Shown piece by piece: positions 34,194-37,671 of a stretch of 37,671 nt of DNA. This DNA is from Phycisphaerales bacterium (lineage in GTDB: Bacteria; Planctomycetota; Phycisphaerae; Phycisphaerales; UBA1924). Both the position numbers and the translations under genes were made by a program. The stretch is taken from positions 1 through 37,671 of the forward strand of contig CANHCQ010000031.1 in assembly GCA_947459215.1 (NCBI GenBank), read 5' to 3'. The notes beneath the pieces were generated by a model, which worked only from the letters and a program-made list of their open reading frames with translations, searched no databases and was not told the DNA's origin. Position 1 is the stretch's first letter. Every line of letters starts with the position of its first letter.

Positions 34194-34822
34194 GGCGTCA
34201 CCTCGCGATCCAGGTCGATATTGCAGTCCGGGCGGAGGGCCGCCGCGAGATCATCGTGCGCTGTGGCGACAACGAGCCGCGGCATGGCATCGCGTTGCCA
34301 GGTGCGCCGAATACCGGTCGCGACGGCGCGGGCAGTGGGGCGATCGACCACCGCAAGGAACTCATCGAGCAGCAGCCATTGAGCCCGGCGCACCCGTGCG
34401 GCCCGGATCGCGACCGCGAGTGCGAGTCGGGCCTTCTCGCCCTCGGAGAGATCGCGCACGAGCCGGGGCAGAAGTGTCGCGTCGGCCAGTCCGACCAGAG
34501 CGAGTGTGGAAAGCCCCGCCGTCAGCGTGCCGCCGATGGCATCGATGATGCGCACGCGTGGTGCGGGTGTCGTGACTCGGATCACGCGCTGCTGACGCCC
34601 GCGGCAGGCGCGCTCCAGATCGTGGAGCAGCACGCTCTTCCCGCTGCCGCTGCGCCCGGTGATGAGCGTGATCGCGCCCGGCGGGGTCGCCTGCACGCGG
34701 GCGAGTGCGGCGGCGTGGTGGGGCGGGCACGGGTCGTCGTGGGTGATGCGCAGCCCGAAGCGGGCGCACGCCATTCTCAGCCGCGGCGATGAGGCCGCGG
34801 CGCCGATCGAAATCACTCGCAT
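34190..34822 (-). CDS. ABC-type ATPase, COG2401-like ATPase half
   Basis: The 210-residue soluble ATPase has Walker A GRSGSGKS (residues 56-63), the ABC signature LSEGEKARLALA (about 125-136), Walker B WLLLDEF (Asp153-Glu154) and an H-loop VVATAHDDL (His189). It has no membrane segments and no permease partner nearby, so transport is unlikely; it resembles the ATPase part of COG2401. Its stop overlaps the GNAT start as ATGA. ATG 34822 was chosen because GGGGGA precedes it and a promoter-like pair ends at 34843; ATG 34840 lacks a ribosome-binding site. The role of this family is not established to my knowledge. Confidence 0.8.
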   Translation of the reverse strand: MRVISIGAAASSPRLRMACARFGLRITHDDPCPPHHAAALARVQATPPGAITLITGRSGSGKSVLLHDLERACRGRQQRVIRVTTPAPRVRIIDAIGGTLTAGLSTLALVGLADATLLPRLVRDLSEGEKARLALAVAIRAARVRRAQWLLLDEFLAVVDRPTARAVATGIRRTWQRDAMPRLVVATAHDDLAAALRPDCNIDLDREVTP

Positions 34823-34842
34823 GGTCACGTCCCCCAACATGG

Positions 34843-34871
34843 TGTATATCTGGTACGGCGCGTTGTGTCAG
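34843..34871 (-). promoter_or_regulatory. Possible promoter of the ATPase-GNAT pair
   Basis: On the minus strand CTGACA (34871-34866) and TATACA (34848-34843) are 17 bases apart. The -35 box overlaps the stop codon of the double-HTH gene. A start near 34836 would leave a leader of about 14 bases before ATG 34822. Confidence 0.4.
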
Positions 34872-35383
34872 TTGCGTCGTTCGTCGATCTCGAGCCGCGC
34901 CAGTTCGTGGTGTCGGCGCACGATGTGCAGCGGCAGGTCGAGTGCTTCTGTGGCGGCGCGGAGCGACCGGCCTTCGATGAAGATCGCACGCAACGCCGCG
35001 AGATGCACAAGCCGGTCGTCGGCACGTTGCAGCGAGCCCGGCGGCGGCGGCCACTCCGGCACGCTCGGCGCCAGTTCGAGTTGGCGGGCGGCGAAGCGGA
35101 AATCGGGGCTCAGCGTGCGCTCGACGATCCGGCGGAGCCGGCGCTGCATGACGCGGCTGGACACCTGCGACACTGCGGCGAGTTCGCGGGCCGAGCGACC
35201 CGCCTGGTAGACGCTCCGGACCAACGCGGCTTCGTTGAGTGGCAGCCACCGCGCGAACTCCATCACGCGTTCGGCGAACCGGGCCGGGTTGGCATCGCGG
35301 CGGCGCCGGTCGATGCGGGTCACGACCGGCACCGGGCGGGCTGGAATCGGAACGGCGCGGCGAGCGCTTGTGGTGGTCAGCAT
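34868..35383 (-). CDS. Double helix-turn-helix DNA-binding protein
   Basis: The 171-residue protein has an Arg-rich N-terminal 35 residues. A first HTH (about residues 48-95) reads NEAALVRSVYQAGRSARELAAVSQVSSRVMQRRLRRI, here split as SARELAAVSQ and SSRVMQRRLRRI, similar in pattern to sigma-factor region 4. A second HTH-like segment (about 128-165) contains GRSLRAATEALDLPLHIVRRH. A Pro-rich linker joins them. ATG 35383 has GAGGGG eight bases upstream. It is the first gene of a minus-strand run leading to the ATPase, GNAT and TerL genes, and diverges from the S24 repressor. It could be a regulator of the run or a terminase-small-subunit analogue; I cannot decide from sequence. Confidence 0.65.
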   Translation of the reverse strand: MLTTTSARRAVPIPARPVPVVTRIDRRRRDANPARFAERVMEFARWLPLNEAALVRSVYQAGRSARELAAVSQVSSRVMQRRLRRIVERTLSPDFRFAARQLELAPSVPEWPPPPGSLQRADDRLVHLAALRAIFIEGRSLRAATEALDLPLHIVRRHHELARLEIDERRN

Positions 35384-35464
35384 GGATCAGCCCCTCATTT
35401 CAACCCCGCCACGGCCGTGCGGGCCGTTGCATGGCCCACGCGCCGGAACAGGATGCCCCAGATG

Positions 35465-35493
35465 TTTACAAATCAGATAACTCGTGGTATAGT
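35465..35493 (+). promoter_or_regulatory. Sigma-70-like promoter upstream of the S24 repressor
   Basis: TTTACA (35465-35470) and TATAGT (35488-35493) are exactly 17 bases apart in an AT-rich island between divergent genes. The start codon is 175 bases away, so there is a long leader, or a second nearer promoter exists. Confidence 0.6.
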
Positions 35494-35542
35494 TTCCCAC
35501 AAAGGCTCGCCCGAAGCAAGCCCTTCGAAGCCGTCTGAAAGG

Positions 35543-35612
35543 ATTTTGTTTGGATACGACGCGTCTGTGCGCACAACGACGACGTTTCGAGGTCTAGGAT
35601 ACCAAACAGAAT
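35543..35612. promoter_or_regulatory. Candidate operator region of the S24 repressor
   Basis: Within the leader are ATTTTGTTTGGATA (35543-35556), an approximately inverted GGATACCAAACAGAAT (35597-35612), and between them the perfect 10-bp palindrome TGTGCGCACA (35566-35575). Symmetric sites just upstream of a self-cleaving repressor often serve autoregulation. No protein has been tied to them. Confidence 0.4.
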
Positions 35613-35668
35613 GCGAGTCTTCAAGAGGCGGGCGCTGACCGGACGGGTTTGCAGAGCAGGAGCGGGTG

Positions 35669-36604
35669 ATGGAAGGCGGGCAAGCGAGAGCTCGGGCGTT
35701 TGGGCCGCGATTGCGGGAGCTGCGTGAAGCGCGCGGCCTGACGCTGCAGGGTCTTGCCTCGGCCGCGGGCTGCACAAAGGGCTATCTCTCCAGCGTCGAG
35801 AACGAGAAGCGGGGTGTGCCGACGGACGAGGTCCTCGTGCGGCTAGAGGTGGCGCTGGGGCTTGCGGCGGGCGAATTGGTGCGTGCCGCGGGATGGGAGC
35901 GGACGCCGGTGCACGTGCGGCGCGAGGTGGTGAAACTGGCGGCGCGGGAGGCGGCGCATCGCGACCGCGAGCGCAAGCTGGCGTCGATTTTTTCACGCAG
36001 CGGCATCGACGAGGGTGGGCGGCTGCTGGGCGCACTCGATGACGCGTACAAGTCGGGCGAACTGGCGAACCTCTTGGGCATGAGCACGAAGCCGGCGGCG
36101 GAGCGGGCGCCGGATGTCGCTTCGCCGCTGGTGGGAGATCTGGCGCGGGTGCTGCCGTTCGAGGTGCCGCTGATCAACAAGGTGGCGGCGGGCTATCCGC
36201 GCGAGTTCACCGACATGGGCTACCCGGCCCGCGTGGCGGACGAGTATGTACGCTGCCCGGACATCGACGATCCGGACGCGTTTGCCGCGCGCGTGGTGGG
36301 GGACTCGATGCTGCCCGAGTATCGCGAGGGCGACATCGTGGTCTTCAGCCCGCTGCGGGAGATCAAGAGCGGCATGGACTGCTTCGCACGCCTCGAGCCC
36401 GACGGCGAGACGACGTTCAAGCGGGTGTTCTTTGAGAGCGAGCGTGGTGATGTGGACGGCGCCGAGTGCGTGAAGTTCGAGGGCGAGGCGAGCGGCGTGA
36501 AGGTGCGTTTGCAGCCTTTGAACCCGGCGTATGCGCCGCGGGTCGTGGCGCGGGAGGAAGTCGGCGGCTTGTACGCGGCGGTGAGCGTGATCAAGAGGCT
36601 GTGA
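35669..36604 (+). CDS. XRE-family repressor with S24 (LexA/CI-like) self-cleavage domain
   Basis: The 311-residue protein has an N-terminal XRE HTH (about residues 12-70; LRELREARGLTLQGLASAAG, CTKGYLSSVENEKRG) and a C-terminal S24 domain. The predicted cleavage site is Ala174-Gly175 in VAAGYP, the catalytic Ser is Ser213 in VGDSML and the general-base Lys is Lys251 in TTFKRVFF. The 38-residue spacings match CI/LexA-type autoproteases. It should repress until DNA damage (RecA filament) triggers cleavage. ATG 35669 has AGGAG six bases upstream. It faces away from the double-HTH, ATPase, GNAT and TerL genes, the layout of a prophage switch. Whether it controls them or other genes is inference. 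Confidence 0.9.
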   Translation: MEGGQARARAFGPRLRELREARGLTLQGLASAAGCTKGYLSSVENEKRGVPTDEVLVRLEVALGLAAGELVRAAGWERTPVHVRREVVKLAAREAAHRDRERKLASIFSRSGIDEGGRLLGALDDAYKSGELANLLGMSTKPAAERAPDVASPLVGDLARVLPFEVPLINKVAAGYPREFTDMGYPARVADEYVRCPDIDDPDAFAARVVGDSMLPEYREGDIVVFSPLREIKSGMDCFARLEPDGETTFKRVFFESERGDVDGAECVKFEGEASGVKVRLQPLNPAYAPRVVAREEVGGLYAAVSVIKRL

Positions 36605-36704
36605 GCCGCGGCGTCGGTTGGTGATGCGGCGCGGGAGGATCGCATCACGTCCGAGAAGCTCGGAATGTGTGCCGCGATTGTCGGGGGAAATCGGGCAGAT
36701 CTGC

Positions 36705-36733
36705 TTGCGTCATGAGGGCCCGTCCCTCATACT
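36705..36733 (+). promoter_or_regulatory. Possible promoter with palindromic spacer before the FG-GAP gene
   Basis: TTGCGT (36705-36710) and CATACT (36728-36733) are 17 bases apart. The spacer contains ATGAGGG/CCCTCAT (36712-36718, 36724-36730), a perfect 7-bp inverted repeat. The start codon lies 27 bases after the -10 box. Confidence 0.45.
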
Positions 36734-36759
36734 GAGGATGCTTTGGAGGAGGACTGTCC

Positions 36760-37671
36760 ATGGCCGGTGTGATTCGATTGGTCGCCGCACTCGCGGCGTT
36801 CATGTTTGCATGCTCCGCCTTTGCCCAGCGCTCGACGCCGTTGCAGGTGCTGCAGCCGTCGGGTGCGGGGAGTGATCTGTTCGGCTCCGCCGTTGCCATC
36901 GATGGCGACACCATGATCGTCGGAGCGCCGCGGGACGATGTGGGCGCCAACGCCGACCAGGGCTCGGCCCACATCTATCGCTGGACCGGCTCGGGCTGGA
37001 CCTTGGAAGCCACGCTGACCGCCACGGGCGGCGCGGCGGGCGACCAGTTCGGCATCTCCGTCGCGCTCTCGGGCGACACGGCGCTGGTGGGGGCGAATAC
37101 CGACGACCTCGGGGCCAACGCCAACCAAGGCTCGGCATACGTCTTCACCCGCTCGGGCAGCACGTGGACCCAGCAGGCCCAGTTGACGGCGACCGACGGC
37201 GCGGCGAGCGATAACCTCGGCTTCTCCGTCGCGCTCTCGGGCGACACGGCGCTGGTGGGGGCGAGGTTCGACGACGTCGGCGCCAACGTCGACCAAGGCT
37301 CGGCGTACATCTTCACCCGCTCGGGCACGACATGGACCCAGCAGGCCCAGTTGACGGCGACCGGCGGCGCGGGGGGCGACAACTTCGGCGTCTCCGTCGC
37401 GCTTGGGGGTGGGGCGGGTGACACGGCGCTGGTGGGGGCGGCCTCCGACGACGTCGGGGCCAACGCCAACCAGGGTTCGGCGTACGTCTTCACCCGCTCG
37501 GGCACCACGTGGACCCAGCAGGCCCAGTTGACGGCGACCGACGGCGCGGCGAGCGATAACCTCGGCGTCTCCGTCGCGCTCTCGGGTGACACGGCGCTGG
37601 TGGCGGCGTACTTCGACGACGTCGGCGCCAACGTCGACCAAGGCTCGGCGTACATCTTCACCCGCTCGGGT
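36760..37671 (+). CDS. Exported FG-GAP-like (beta-propeller) repeat protein, partial
   Basis: The frame stays open to the window edge: 304 codons are visible. It begins with ATG 36760 behind GGAGGAGG and a signal peptide (VIRLVAALAAFMFACSAFA, cut before QRS). The remainder consists of repeats of about 56 residues: (F/L)G.SVALSGDTALVGA..DD.GAN..QGSAY(V/I)F, then TRSG.TWTQQAQLTATDGA. At least five copies are seen, each matching one blade of FG-GAP/integrin-alpha-like propellers. Repeat DNA is nearly identical between copies (period 168 bases; one copy has 9 extra bases coding a GGG-rich insert). Such proteins are secreted or surface-held; ligand unknown. A dockerin-like tail might follow outside the window. 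Confidence 0.85.
   Translation, partial: MAGVIRLVAALAAFMFACSAFAQRSTPLQVLQPSGAGSDLFGSAVAIDGDTMIVGAPRDDVGANADQGSAHIYRWTGSGWTLEATLTATGGAAGDQFGISVALSGDTALVGANTDDLGANANQGSAYVFTRSGSTWTQQAQLTATDGAASDNLGFSVALSGDTALVGARFDDVGANVDQGSAYIFTRSGTTWTQQAQLTATGGAGGDNFGVSVALGGGAGDTALVGAASDDVGANANQGSAYVFTRSGTTWTQQAQLTATDGAASDNLGVSVALSGDTALVAAYFDDVGANVDQGSAYIFTRSG

Overview
The window is high-GC bacterial DNA, most likely from a planctomycete of the Phycisphaerae type. The evidence is a group of large secreted proteins ending in a cysteine-bounded, dockerin-like tail (CPADLNNDG...DFQ.F), a Lys/Arg/Thr-rich histone-H1-like protein, a BamA-type outer-membrane assembly protein, and intergenic spaces full of short palindromic repeat elements. 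This placement is inference from protein style; the window has no rRNA or other marker gene.

Layout. 1-2313: the tail of an IS110-family transposase, a HAD phosphatase and a membrane glycosyltransferase-like protein. 2427-13038: a methylmalonyl-CoA module. On the minus strand, in transcription order, are mutA, mutB, meaB, then a separate promoter, epimerase, the carboxyltransferase (PccB/MmdA) subunit, a small OadG-like protein and a biotinyl-domain carrier. Divergent from mutA is an acetyl-CoA hydrolase/CoA-transferase. Together these interconvert propionyl-CoA and succinyl-CoA, and the CoA-transferase could link this to free acids. No biotin carboxylase and no membrane OadB subunit is present, so the direction (propionate use or propionate formation) is open. 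The carrier has an abnormal biotinylation site. 13109-14029: thiL.

14080-24080: four paralogous plus-strand genes, the first a pseudogene. They encode exported proteins built of four or five copies of a roughly 200-residue domain that I do not recognise, plus the dockerin-like tail. 24151-30656: a DCC-family protein, a small unknown protein, a ChaA-type Ca2+/H+ antiporter, BamA and a class II DAHP synthase. 31073-31345: the histone-like protein.

31543-36604: a phage-flavoured island holding an orphan terminase large subunit, a GNAT protein translationally coupled to an ABC-type ATPase (a split form of the COG2401 ATPase-acetyltransferase fusion), a double-HTH protein and a divergent XRE-S24 self-cleaving repressor. 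From 36760 to the right edge is an exported FG-GAP-like repeat protein, cut by the window end.

Between the genes lie at least four kinds of palindromic, MITE-like elements. Several touch start or stop codons of neighbouring genes. No tRNA, rRNA, CRISPR array or replication origin was seen.
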